From positions 84,466-148,465 of the forward strand of contig JAFSJW010000049.1 in NCBI GenBank assembly GCA_017449265.1: a stretch of DNA of 64,000 bases, given 5' to 3'. Of this stretch, positions 1 to 8,243 are shown piece by piece. The notes beneath the pieces were generated by a model. That model was not told the DNA's origin, did no database searches, and saw nothing but the letters and a program-made list of their open reading frames with translations. How positions within the stretch are numbered: position 1 is the stretch's first letter; every line of letters begins with the position of its first letter. Position numbers and translations under genes: made by a program. The DNA comes from Treponema sp. (GTDB lineage Bacteria; Spirochaetota; Spirochaetia; Treponematales; Treponemataceae).

Positions 1-635
1 ATTATCTCTTCGGCTGCATCCCAGTTCAGTCTGAAATATTGGTAGCTGATTTTTTCTTCGTTTTTTTTGATTTCAACTATTGCGAAAGTTTGCGGAACAT
101 TTCCTCGCGGAAGAGAGCAGCTTCCAGGATTTAAGAGCAATGTTCTGCTTTTGGTCTGAGCATTTGCAATGTGCGTGTGTCCGTAAAAAACCGCATCAGC
201 TTTTTTTTCGGATGAGATTTTTTTAAGCTCGCTTGTTCCGATGTAAACATTGTATTTGTGACCATGTGTCATAAAGATTTTTTTTCCGCAAACAACAGCT
301 TCTTTGTCAGTCGGAACAAATATCAGATGGCGTTCCCGCGCTAGAATCGTTGCCGTGGAGTTGTCGCCGTTTCCTTTCACGAAGAAAATAACAGGCGGAA
401 GAAAGTGGAGGATATAACTTGTTTCGATTGCCGAGCAGAGATCCGTTATACCATCGCCGCAAAAACACAATGCGTCGCATATTTTTCCGAAATTCTGCAA
501 AATACTGAAAAAATTGACTTTGTTGCCATGTGAGTCCGATATTACAAGTATTTTTGCAAAATCTTTCTCCGCAAGCTCTTTTATTTTGTCAAAAGAACCG
601 AGGGAGAAATCTTTTTGCTGTTTAATTTCAATCAT
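1..635 (-). CDS. YfcE/MJ0936-type metallophosphoesterase (3' end cut by window edge)
   Basis: Calcineurin-like phosphodiesterase of the small YfcE/MJ0936 family, probably cytosolic and metal dependent. Reading back from the ATG at 635, about 211 residues are visible before the window ends, so the C-terminus is missing. Visible motifs, in order: SDSHGN (about residues 33-38), CGDG (about 60-63), KGNGDN, MTHGHKYN and GHTH, followed by LNPGS; these supply the two-metal Asp/His/Asn ligands of the superfamily. An extra stretch of about 28 residues precedes the first strand. It starts 15 bases after the lipoprotein stop and probably shares its transcript. The Shine-Dalgarno is weak. The natural substrate cannot be told from sequence. 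Confidence 0.87.
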   Translation of the reverse strand, partial: MIEIKQQKDFSLGSFDKIKELAEKDFAKILVISDSHGNKVNFFSILQNFGKICDALCFCGDGITDLCSAIETSYILHFLPPVIFFVKGNGDNSTATILARERHLIFVPTDKEAVVCGKKIFMTHGHKYNVYIGTSELKKISSEKKADAVFYGHTHIANAQTKSRTLLLNPGSCSLPRGNVPQTFAIVEIKKNEEKISYQYFRLNWDAAEEI

Positions 636-650
636 CTGAAAAAATCTTGC

Positions 651-1427
651 CTATTCAAATACAAAATGATTTATTGACTGCAGATTTGTTTCTGAGTCTA
701 CATAATGGCGCACGATTCTGTTTTTTCCTGTCAGTCCCTGAACGAATTTCAAAAGGTCTGACTCCGGTTTCAGCGGTTCTTTCAAATTGAGAATTGCCTG
801 GATAGTGTTACTCAGAAGCAAGTCCGGGCTGAAATTTGGAATAAAGTCCGTTACTTCGGAATCAATTGTGGCTGTTTTGTGGGCGTAGTCCAAGACAAAA
901 GTGGCAGTTGACTCAGTTCCAAGAAAATTATCATCTTGCGGAAAAAGCGAAATGACAGGGTAGTTTACGGAATGAGTTTCAGACGCATCCTCAATTTTTG
1001 AGAGGGCAAGGTGTGTTCCCTCCGGTGCGCCCACAATAATCATTCCGATAAGGTCTTTTCCGCTTATGAGGTCTCCGAGCTTTGATATTCGCGGTTTTCC
1101 AGAAACGAGGAAATCATCTGGGTAAGTGTAGACAGAAACAAGACCTTTTTTTTCAGGCGTTTCAATACCATAGTTCTTGTTCAGCGTTGAGATTATTTTT
1201 CCTGCTTCCTCCGGTTTGTTGTAGCCGTAGCCAAGAACAAGGGCGATTGTTTTTCCCTCAAAGTTAGGAGTGCTTGGTTTGTCGGCAGTTTTTGTTTTTT
1301 TAGGGTTGCTTTCAGAAACAACATCTGTAAGCTGTCTGTCAGAATGAGCTTTTTCTTTTTTGCAGCCGAAAGAAAAAAGACAGATAAAAGAAGCGAATAT
1401 TATAAAGTGTTTTGATTTAATAAGCAT
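651..1427 (-). CDS. Putative periplasmic lipoprotein of unknown function
   Basis: 258 residues. The N-terminus has a basic start, a hydrophobic core and a Cys at about residue 22 (SFGC), so it is probably a lipoprotein. After a Lys/Ser/Thr-rich linker comes an alpha/beta domain starting GKTIALVLGYG; GMIIVGAPEGTHLAL and YPVISLFPQDD look like strand-turn elements of a periplasmic-binding-protein fold, in the manner of the DUF3798 lipoproteins, but I cannot assign the family firmly. There is no ABC permease nearby. A TAAAAT box lies six bases before the ATG and no Shine-Dalgarno is visible, so the mRNA may be leaderless. It precedes the phosphoesterase with a 15-base gap. Confidence 0.72.
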   Translation of the reverse strand: MLIKSKHFIIFASFICLFSFGCKKEKAHSDRQLTDVVSESNPKKTKTADKPSTPNFEGKTIALVLGYGYNKPEEAGKIISTLNKNYGIETPEKKGLVSVYTYPDDFLVSGKPRISKLGDLISGKDLIGMIIVGAPEGTHLALSKIEDASETHSVNYPVISLFPQDDNFLGTESTATFVLDYAHKTATIDSEVTDFIPNFSPDLLLSNTIQAILNLKEPLKPESDLLKFVQGLTGKNRIVRHYVDSETNLQSINHFVFE

Positions 1428-1433
1428 AAGAAT

Positions 1434-1439
1434 ATTTTA
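1434..1439 (-). promoter_or_regulatory. Candidate -10 box of the lipoprotein gene (leaderless arrangement)
   Basis: TAAAAT on the minus strand ends six bases from the ATG at 1427, so a transcript would begin at about the A of the start codon. No -35 hexamer is convincing. Confidence 0.35.
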
Positions 1440-1442
1440 GCA

Positions 1443-1497
1443 AAAGAGAAAAAAACAAAAAAGACCTGTGAAAAAAACTGATGAGTTTTATCACAGG
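1443..1497 (-). terminator. Rho-independent terminator after the FecR gene
   Basis: On the minus strand a perfect CCTGTGA/TCACAGG stem, extended by A/T pairs (1465-1497), is followed by a long T-rich run (1443-1462). It lies 45 bases after the stop of the FecR-domain gene and separates that operon from the next lipoprotein gene. Confidence 0.8.
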
Positions 1498-1541
1498 CCG
1501 TTTGATTTTTAACGCAGCTTTTTTTGATGCGATAATTTTTA

Positions 1542-2519
1542 TTAATTACCCCAATTGCCAACGTTTATGGTGACACCGCCAGCTGTGGCGGCAGCTGAAC
1601 TACCACCTGATGATGCGTTCGTAGTTGGAGCGGATTCTTTTCCGCCGCTTCCTGAAGGCATCTGACCGTCTTGAACTGAATGGTGAGTGAATGAAGTTGC
1701 TGGAGGAACTTCTGCGATGTGAACGATTTCTGCTACAGGACCAGCGTTCGCCGTTGTTTTGAATGCAAGTGCCTGATTAGAAAACTTTGCGTTAGGAGTT
1801 ATATAACTTCCGCCGGCATTGAGATTCGTTTCCTGACCAGCAGTTACATAGTAACCACCTCTCGAAGGAGTTCCGAAAGAATTGTTTTGTGCAGGTGCTG
1901 GCGTAGAAACTACCGGTGCTGGGGCTCCTGCTCCAGCTGCATCTCCGGCGGCTCCTTCCGAAGAATCGATTGGAGCCGCAGTTTCCAAAGGTGCGACTTC
2001 TGAAGTGTCGGATGAGAGGATAATTGGCTTTTGATTTGACTGTGGTATGCACTCGGCTGTTCCGTCCAATGCAATCATTGACATAGACCTGTAGCCTACA
2101 CCTGTTTTGATTACAGTTCCGCGGACAGAAGCCGTTGCGACCGATGTTCTTACCTGATAGTTTGCGCGTCTGTCCTCTGTCTTCTTAATGCTTGATTTAA
2201 GCGAACCTGAATCAAGGAACACGCTTGTTGTATCCTGATTGCCTTTTTCGGAAAGCTGCTCGATAGTCATTCTTGAGAGCGGTGCAACGGTCAATGTTGA
2301 ATCTTCGTTCGCGCTTTTGATATTAAGAACGAGCTGGGATTTGAATCCTGTCTGAATTACAGCTCCTGCTTTTAATACATCTCCAGCAGCGAGAGCGACC
2401 CATTCCGAGCCTTTCTGTCTTTCTGCTTTTCCAGAAACAGAAACGACCTTTGCTTCGATGGCAGCTACGCCCGAGAGTGCGAGACATGCCAGAATAAGTG
2501 AAGAAGCTAATCTTTTCAT
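1542..2519 (-). CDS. Secreted FecR-domain protein
   Basis: 325 residues with a signal peptide (about 1-22). Residues about 23-150 form a FecR-like domain: VVSVSGKAERQ, GDVLKAGAVIQTGFKSQLVL and VRTSVATASVRGTVIKTG are typical. The rest is low-complexity, rich in Ala/Pro/Ser/Gly, ending in a Gly/Asn tail. Classical FecR proteins signal to FecI sigma factors, but there is no transmembrane anti-sigma segment and no sigma gene here, so this is more likely one of the envelope FecR-fold proteins common in spirochaetes. Start supported by AAGGAGG seven bases upstream. Last gene of a three-gene envelope operon, followed by a strong terminator. Confidence 0.82.
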   Translation of the reverse strand: MKRLASSLILACLALSGVAAIEAKVVSVSGKAERQKGSEWVALAAGDVLKAGAVIQTGFKSQLVLNIKSANEDSTLTVAPLSRMTIEQLSEKGNQDTTSVFLDSGSLKSSIKKTEDRRANYQVRTSVATASVRGTVIKTGVGYRSMSMIALDGTAECIPQSNQKPIILSSDTSEVAPLETAAPIDSSEGAAGDAAGAGAPAPVVSTPAPAQNNSFGTPSRGGYYVTAGQETNLNAGGSYITPNAKFSNQALAFKTTANAGPVAEIVHIAEVPPATSFTHHSVQDGQMPSGSGGKESAPTTNASSGGSSAAATAGGVTINVGNWGN

Positions 2520-2541
2520 AAAGTCCTCCTTATGAATGATA

Positions 2542-3672
2542 TTAAAATGCCAGTGCGGCTTTTACTTGAATAATAGTTCTATCAATATCGGTACTGTTCA
2601 AATCGTAAAACTGACCGAATGAAGCTCCGATGGTGAAATCAGAAAACGGCCTGAAATCCGCACCGAATTTATATTGTACACCATGATGGGAACCATTGCC
2701 TATATCAAAAGCACCGTCAAGAGAGGCTGTGAGAAGAAGGTTCTCAATAGGTTTTCCTGTCATGGCAATACCGAGTTTGAGCATATTGGTGTAGTCCGGC
2801 TCGTTGTAAGAGTTGAACGCAGGGTTGTGAGTGAAGCCGATGAAATCTTCGGATGCGTAAACTCCGCATACTGAAACCGTAGTGAGTGCAGACGGGAAAA
2901 TAGTAAGCGTGAGCATAGTGAGGTTTCCTAAATCTGGCTTTCCCTCATCATACCATTTCATTCCGAGCGTTGTGTTTACGCGGTAGAATACGGAAGCTGA
3001 AACAGGACCCGTTATATCGAGAGTTCCGTAAACTCTGTTGTAAAGATTTTCAAGCGTTCTGAAAGTAGCCATTACCTGACCAGAGAGCGTATTGTCGTAA
3101 AAAAAGTTCGGCAATGTGAACGCTACATTTGAAACAATGTACTTGTCGGCAAAAGCGTAGAACAAATCTGGGTCAACTCCGACATAATCCTTTGCATTTA
3201 TCATTTTTACCGTGTTTCCGTTCAGGAAGCCTGTGTAAGCTGCGTATGCCGAAATGGAGAAACCAGGCAGCTTGTAGCGGATAAGCGCGCCGTCTGCGTT
3301 CTGAAAGAAAATAATACCTGTAAGGTCTGCGTTGGCGAATCTTCCGATGTTCACATCGAGCGCGCCTTTTGGCAATGGCTTTGTGAAATATGCTTTGAAC
3401 AAGGTGAGGTCAAGGTAATGCGTCGCGCTTGGCTCGTTCAAATCGTTCTCAAACTGATATATTCCCTCAGCGATGAAGTAATTCGTGTCGCTTTTGTTCA
3501 TCGGAGCTTTTATCCACAACGATGCGGTGTTGCCCTGATCGTAGTAGTATTTGCCGTCAGCATTCGTTTTACTGCGCGAGTTGTTTGTAAGAAGTCCGCC
3601 CCAGTCAAATGAAAACACTGGTGACAAAGATATTGAGATACAGAATGAAGCTAAAATCTTTTTATAATTCAT
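2542..3672 (-). CDS. Outer-membrane beta-barrel protein
   Basis: 376 residues with a signal peptide (about 1-21, cleavage near VFSF). The mature part has many short alternating amphipathic strands (for example LDLTLFKAYF, NVAFTLPNFF, TLGMKWYDEG, KFGADFRPF, TIGASFGQFY) and ends in AALAF with a C-terminal Phe, the usual signature of a BAM-inserted outer-membrane barrel. It may be a porin or a structural barrel; substrate unknown. Second gene of the envelope operon: its ATG lies seven bases after the upstream stop and its ribosome binding site (GAGGAG) lies inside the end of that gene. The following FecR gene starts 22 bases downstream. Confidence 0.78.
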   Translation of the reverse strand: MNYKKILASFCISISLSPVFSFDWGGLLTNNSRSKTNADGKYYYDQGNTASLWIKAPMNKSDTNYFIAEGIYQFENDLNEPSATHYLDLTLFKAYFTKPLPKGALDVNIGRFANADLTGIIFFQNADGALIRYKLPGFSISAYAAYTGFLNGNTVKMINAKDYVGVDPDLFYAFADKYIVSNVAFTLPNFFYDNTLSGQVMATFRTLENLYNRVYGTLDITGPVSASVFYRVNTTLGMKWYDEGKPDLGNLTMLTLTIFPSALTTVSVCGVYASEDFIGFTHNPAFNSYNEPDYTNMLKLGIAMTGKPIENLLLTASLDGAFDIGNGSHHGVQYKFGADFRPFSDFTIGASFGQFYDLNSTDIDRTIIQVKAALAF

Positions 3673-3678
3673 CTTGGT

Positions 3679-4137
3679 TTACTCCTCTGGTTCATCTTCG
3701 GCAATGAGAGAATACAAAATGCCTATTGCTTCCCTGCCGTTCACAGAATTTGAAGTATCAGCTGATGCAGGAAGCACACCAAGTGCCTTTAATTCCCTGA
3801 TGGCGTATCTTTGGCTGCCATAAGTGAGCCTGTAGAATACACCTCCTCTGATTCTTGCTGCTTTTGTAAGTGCCATTGCGGTTGTTCCCAGCGTGGCATA
3901 ATCTGTGCTTTTTACATCTTTCGGAAAAAAATCAATGTTTGAGAGAGCCTTTACAGTGGCATCGATGTCATTACTTTCTTCATCTTTTATAATTTCTTTG
4001 TAAGTTCCAATCAGGTAGGCAAGCTGTCCGTAAGTGAGCCTTTCTGAGTCTAAAATATCACTCAGAGCTTGCGATGACTGGGCAAAAGTCAAAGCAGAAA
4101 ATAATGAAAACATTATTGCCATTATACATTTTTTCAT
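3679..4137 (-). CDS. Small secreted protein of unknown function
   Basis: 152 residues: signal peptide (about 1-20, ending TFAQ) and a helical mature part with acidic ends. I do not recognise the family. Helices such as LTYGQLAYLIGTYKEI and YATLGTTAMALTKAARI, then YRLTYGSQRYAIRELKALGVLP, loosely resemble the helix-loop modules of SLH-type repeats (YAIRELKALGV), but this is only an impression. It is the promoter-proximal gene of the operon with the beta-barrel and FecR proteins, which suggests a joint envelope role. Start supported by GAGGA seven bases before the ATG. Confidence 0.7.
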   Translation of the reverse strand: MKKCIMAIMFSLFSALTFAQSSQALSDILDSERLTYGQLAYLIGTYKEIIKDEESNDIDATVKALSNIDFFPKDVKSTDYATLGTTAMALTKAARIRGGVFYRLTYGSQRYAIRELKALGVLPASADTSNSVNGREAIGILYSLIAEDEPEE

Positions 4138-4275
4138 AAAAATCCTCGCATATTTGATTGTTCGGTGAAAACGCTTTTTCTCTCCCTGACATATAATTTT
4201 ATAGAAAAGAAAATTCTTTCAACCGAACGATTATGTCATTCATTAAGAATTTTATCACAAAATTATATTATATGT

Positions 4276-4281
4276 TATAAT
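4276..4281 (+). promoter_or_regulatory. Extended -10 promoter of the cyclase gene
   Basis: TGT-TATAAT is an extended -10 match with TTATCA 18 bases upstream. Only seven bases separate it from the ATG at 4289 and no Shine-Dalgarno is present, implying a leaderless or nearly leaderless mRNA. Confidence 0.6.
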
Positions 4282-4288
4282 TATTGTC

Positions 4289-7255
4289 ATGGAAAAAAAG
4301 ACATTTTTTAAAAAAAATATCGGCATAATTATTGTCGGTGTTTCGGTTTTATTTTGGTCACTTTTGTTTTTAGCAGGACTTCTGCAAAAATTTGACTTCC
4401 GTGTCTATAATCTGTTGCTTGGATTGAAAAAAAAGCCGGAAGCAAGAAAAGAAATCCTTTTGGTTGAAATTGACAATCAGTCGCTTGAAATGATTGGTAC
4501 TTGGCCTTGGCAGCGCAATGTTCTTGCGGATGCGCTTATAAGGATGAAAGAGCTTGGAGCGGGTACTGCCGTTTTCGATATTGAGTATCTTTCTCCGTCA
4601 AACTTGTCCGTTAACCCGGATGCGGAGAAAGATATTGGTCAGGCTTTTGAATTCCAGAAGGAAGAAGTCTCAAAATCGGTATTTCAGCTTTCTGATGCGA
4701 TTACATCCGGAATGTACCGCGTGTCAGAGCTTCCTGAGCTTTCCCAGCAAATCGTGGATTATTCAATAAATCCAAGTTTTGACGAGCTTTTGGGGCGAAT
4801 TCAAAAATCTATCTATATAGATAATGATGATTATTTTGCCCGCTCAGTTCAGTTTTTCGGGAATTCTTGGCTTACGATAAACACATACGACCTTGACCTT
4901 GTGTACAAGCAGCCTGATATTGATTATTCAGTGACACGCTTTTTGTATGATGTTGAGGAGGATTCGCCGAATCTTATCCGTGACGGAAACAGACGCAGCC
5001 TTGTAGATGTTACGGACGGAAGCATACTCAAAAAAATATCTGCTGGCAGCATAGATTGGGAAGATGCGGATGTGAAGAAGCATTATATGGTTGGATTCAG
5101 TCCTGCGCTTGCGATTTTTATGACTCGTGCTGTAGGCGCGGGATTCACGAATGTCGTTATTGATAATGACGGAACAAGGCGGCGCGTAGAGCTTCTTATA
5201 AACCGATACGGGCGGAACGCGGCTCAGCTTTCGTTCGCGCCGCTTCTGGGTCTTTTGAAACCTGAGAAAATCGTAAGGGCAAAGAACAAGATAAAAGTTA
5301 TCGGTGCGCATGTTCCGGGAGAGGAAAAACCGCGGAACATAACGATTCCGCTTGATTCCGACGGCAGAATGTACATCAACTGGATGCACGGTACTTTCGC
5401 TGAATCTTTCAGGCATGAGAGCGTAATGTTCCTTTCCCAGCTCGGTTTAATGGAGAAAAATATCTATTCGCTTCTTGGAAGCCTGAGCGGATTCGTGCTT
5501 TCTGACGGAAACGGCGTTCCGCTTGAGTACAACAGGATTGTGTCGAACCTTGTTTCTTCTTACAACGACATTCTTTCATACAAGGAATATCTTCTTTCCA
5601 AGTGCCAGGGGTACGACATAAACGGAGTTCCTGAGGGCGGTGGAATTTCCGATGCCGAATACGCGGAGTATTTTGCTTTGCGCGATGATTATTTCAAGAA
5701 TGTGAATGATTTTGTTAACGACAATTCCCTTTCCACGATTACGGCGCGTCTTTCTGAAATACGCGACTCGCTCGGAGAAGAGCAGTTTGCGGAGCTGACT
5801 AGTGATGTTACGAATATTTTTGACACTCTGAAATCAGAAAGTACTCTTTACAATCAGATGGTTTCTGATAAAAAAGCTACTTACAAAGATTCGTTCTGTA
5901 TAATCGGAAATACGGCAAGCTCTACGACAGATTTGGGAACGACTCCGTTCGAGCGGGCTTATCCTAATGTTGGAACGCACGCAAATGTCTACAACACAAT
6001 CTTGAACCAAGATTTCGTGACTCCGCTTCCGTCCGTTGCAGGAATAATTCTGGCGGCTTTCCTTGCGCTTCTGACTTTTTTCTACACGGCTAAGAAAAAA
6101 GTTTCTGTTCAGAATGTTATTGGCGTTGGTATGATTTTTGTCATACTTCTGATTCCGATTCTCCTTATGGCTGTTTTTGGATTCTACATTCCGGCAATTG
6201 CCCCGATAATGATAATCATAACATCGTATCTTGGAATTACGGTTCTTCGTTTCATAAATACGGACAAAGACCGCAAGTTTATTACGAATGCGTTTGGTCA
6301 GTGTCTTTCCAAAGAAGTCGTAAGCGAAATCGTCGCTCACCCGGAAAGCTTCAAACTTGGTGGACAAAAGCTCAATATGTCGGCGATTTTCACTGATATT
6401 CAGAAATTCTCTTCGTTCAGTGAGCTTTTGACTGCGAGCCAGCTCGTTGCGCTTTTGAACTATTATCTTACGAAAATGTCCGATATCATCATGGACGAGC
6501 GCGGGACTGTTGACAAATATGAGGGAGACGCTATTATCGCGCTTGTGGGGGCTCCGGTGAATATGGCTGACCATGCGTCCCGCGCAATCCGGGCCGCGCT
6601 GAAAATGAAGGAAGCGGAAGTCGGCATGAACAAAGAAATCCTGAAGATTGCGGCAGAGCCTAAGCCTGATAATATGGAAGATGATTTGTACGATGCGTTC
6701 ACAATCATGGTGAAGAACGGAAAGACCTTGTTCACGCGAATTGGTATCAACTCAGGTGAGATGATTGCAGGCTACATGGGTTCTGAAAACAAAAAGAACT
6801 ACACGATGATGGGTAACAATGTAAACTTGGCTTCGCGACTTGAGGGCGTTAACAAGCAGTATTCTACGGGAGGAATCCTTATCTCCGAGTATACGAAGAA
6901 TTTCTTGCAGGACGATTTTATTCTGCGCCGTCTTGATAGGGTTCAGGTTGTTAATGTAAATACGCCGCTTCGTTTGTACGAGCCGCTTGCGGTAAAAGAT
7001 GGCGCGAGCGAGGAGCTTGTTTCGCGCGTGAAAGTCTGGGAAAATGCAATGGACGCTTTCGAGGCTGGCGATTACAATTCCGCGCTTTCGGGCTTTATGA
7101 CTTGTCTTTCAAAAAAACAGGATGATAAGGTTGCAAAGTATTATATCAAACTTATTTCCGACTTCTTTATGAAAGGAACTTATCCTAAGGAAGAGGACGG
7201 AGTTGGCGTAGCGTATAATCCTGAGCTGAAAGCGTTCAGGTTGCTGCAAAAATAG
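4289..7255 (+). CDS. CHASE2-domain class III adenylate cyclase
   Basis: 988 residues. Order: TM1 (about 10-32); extracytoplasmic CHASE2 sensor (about 40-570, with EILLVEIDNQSLEMIGTWPWQR); about three membrane segments (575-660); cytoplasmic class III nucleotide cyclase (about 695-900); C-terminal helical tail. Catalytic features present: FTDIQKF and GDAIIALVGAP (metal Asp residues), NNVNLASRLEG (Asn/Arg pair). The substrate positions are Lys (DKYEGD) and Thr (NYTMMG), the usual pair for ATP in bacterial cyclases, so cAMP is the expected product; the signal sensed is unknown. CHASE2 is larger than usual, with a long helical insert near 420-530. Monocistronic, divergent from the envelope operon. 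Confidence 0.93.
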   Translation: MEKKTFFKKNIGIIIVGVSVLFWSLLFLAGLLQKFDFRVYNLLLGLKKKPEARKEILLVEIDNQSLEMIGTWPWQRNVLADALIRMKELGAGTAVFDIEYLSPSNLSVNPDAEKDIGQAFEFQKEEVSKSVFQLSDAITSGMYRVSELPELSQQIVDYSINPSFDELLGRIQKSIYIDNDDYFARSVQFFGNSWLTINTYDLDLVYKQPDIDYSVTRFLYDVEEDSPNLIRDGNRRSLVDVTDGSILKKISAGSIDWEDADVKKHYMVGFSPALAIFMTRAVGAGFTNVVIDNDGTRRRVELLINRYGRNAAQLSFAPLLGLLKPEKIVRAKNKIKVIGAHVPGEEKPRNITIPLDSDGRMYINWMHGTFAESFRHESVMFLSQLGLMEKNIYSLLGSLSGFVLSDGNGVPLEYNRIVSNLVSSYNDILSYKEYLLSKCQGYDINGVPEGGGISDAEYAEYFALRDDYFKNVNDFVNDNSLSTITARLSEIRDSLGEEQFAELTSDVTNIFDTLKSESTLYNQMVSDKKATYKDSFCIIGNTASSTTDLGTTPFERAYPNVGTHANVYNTILNQDFVTPLPSVAGIILAAFLALLTFFYTAKKKVSVQNVIGVGMIFVILLIPILLMAVFGFYIPAIAPIMIIITSYLGITVLRFINTDKDRKFITNAFGQCLSKEVVSEIVAHPESFKLGGQKLNMSAIFTDIQKFSSFSELLTASQLVALLNYYLTKMSDIIMDERGTVDKYEGDAIIALVGAPVNMADHASRAIRAALKMKEAEVGMNKEILKIAAEPKPDNMEDDLYDAFTIMVKNGKTLFTRIGINSGEMIAGYMGSENKKNYTMMGNNVNLASRLEGVNKQYSTGGILISEYTKNFLQDDFILRRLDRVQVVNVNTPLRLYEPLAVKDGASEELVSRVKVWENAMDAFEAGDYNSALSGFMTCLSKKQDDKVAKYYIKLISDFFMKGTYPKEEDGVGVAYNPELKAFRLLQK

Positions 7256-7268
7256 CAGATGAGGATAT

Positions 7269-7305
7269 GGGGCTGCCCGATTAAGTTTGGACGGCCCCGG
7301 TTTTT
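7269..7305 (+). terminator. Probable terminator of the cyclase gene
   Basis: GGGGC and GCCCC arms enclose a loop of about 20 bases and are followed by GG then five T. Orientation and position, 14 bases after the stop, fit; the long loop lowers confidence. Confidence 0.5.
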
Positions 7306-7315
7306 CGGCTGCTTT

Positions 7316-7861
7316 CTATTTCCGTGGTGGCGGAAAGTTCCGCGACGGATGATTACCGCTGTGCGCTGGCGGCGGATTTCCGTGCTTAGACGGCGCGGAG
7401 TGGTGTTTTGGCGGCGGCGCACTGTGATGATGCGGTGAGGGAGGTGGCGCGGCATGATGATGCGGCGGTGCATCCATGCGGTGGTGGTACGGAGGGTGTC
7501 TCGGCGGTGGAGGCGGAGCGTACCTCAGTCCTGCCACATTTATAAAAATTCCAGTTGCGCTTGGAACATCCGAATATACGGAATATCCTGGTGTTATGCG
7601 GAATTCCCATGTTCCTGAATTGAGGTTCGTTACATTCAGCATACCGGCTCCAAAATTACAGTGGTATGACCGCCAGTTTGAGGTGCCCGATTTTCTCCAG
7701 TGAACTGTGCAGTCCCAGTAATCGGTGGTGAACGAAACGCGGACATTGTTCTCCCCAATTTGCTCTGCATAAAAGGAGTTGACTTCCGCGTTCAGCGTAA
7801 GTCCCAGAAAAAACAAGATGACGGACAAAAAAATCGATTTGCGAAAAGTTGCTTTTTTCAT
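7316..7861 (-). CDS. Secreted protein with His/Pro-rich C-terminal tail
   Basis: 181 residues from the ATG at 7861, preceded by GGGAGG five bases away; an upstream in-frame ATG at 7891 lacks a ribosome site. Signal peptide about 1-26. Residues about 27-110 look like one fibronectin-III or immunoglobulin-like beta domain (VNSFYAEQIGENNVRVSFTTDYWDCTVHWRKSG...). From about 115 the chain is dominated by Pro and His (PPPPPRHPP, HHRMDAPPHHH and similar), with some 20 His. The tail could chelate Zn, Ni or Cu in the periplasm or bind surfaces; no known family was recognised. No metal transporter is adjacent. Confidence 0.75.
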   Translation of the reverse strand: MKKATFRKSIFLSVILFFLGLTLNAEVNSFYAEQIGENNVRVSFTTDYWDCTVHWRKSGTSNWRSYHCNFGAGMLNVTNLNSGTWEFRITPGYSVYSDVPSATGIFINVAGLRYAPPPPPRHPPYHHRMDAPPHHHAAPPPSPHHHSAPPPKHHSAPSKHGNPPPAHSGNHPSRNFPPPRK

Positions 7862-7904
7862 AAGTGCCTCCCTGATAAATGCAAGATTCATAGAATTGGG
7901 CTGA

Positions 7905-7940
7905 CCAAAAAGTATTGCTATGCTGAACTCGTTTCAGCAG
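7905..7940 (+). repeat. Intergenic repeat, copy 1 (matches 63811-63846)
   Basis: A stretch reading GGCTG...AAAAAG.ATTG..ATGCTGAACT matches the sequence near 63811 at most positions; here it continues into an inverted repeat TGCTGAA/TTCAGCA. Both lie in gene-free gaps. The 380-base gap 7862-8243 otherwise holds only the mobile element at 8047 and the promoter at 8206. Confidence 0.5.
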
Positions 7941-8046
7941 CGGTGCAACGGGCTTATCGTCAGTCCCTTCTGTTGTGTCTTAATTGTAAGTGCGGGGTAG
8001 CGAGCTTGTCAAAGAAAAATATGTTATAAAACATTTTTTTATAATA

Positions 8047-8166
8047 GACGTGTTCGGAAACATCAGTTTTCCGAACACGAACCTTAAAAGAATGCAAGTT
8101 TTGCAAGGCTTTAGCCTGAAAAACTTGACGACTTGTGAGGAAACTTAAAGAGTTTCCGAACAGGTC
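8047..8166. mobile_element. MITE-like element, full copy A
   Basis: 120-bp element with TA on its left. Three hairpins: left GTGTTCGGAAA/TTTCCGAACAC (8050-8078, perfect 11 bp); central CAAGTTTT/AAAACTTG enclosing AGGCT-TT-AGCCT (8095-8128); right GAGGAAAC/GTTTCCGAAC (about 8131-8166). The outer ends form terminal inverted repeats. Nearly identical to copy C at 32281. No coding capacity. Confidence 0.75.
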
Positions 8167-8205
8167 CAATACATTTAACCTGTCGAATTTTTCCTCCGAT
8201 TATTG

Positions 8206-8211
8206 TATAAT
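8206..8211 (+). promoter_or_regulatory. -10 box of the MCP at 8244
   Basis: TATAAT preceded by TG. The leader to the ATG is about 26 bases and includes the ribosome binding site (TTGGAGAT). Confidence 0.5.
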
Positions 8212-8243
8212 AAGTAGTGATTTTATTTTTTTTTGGAGATCGT

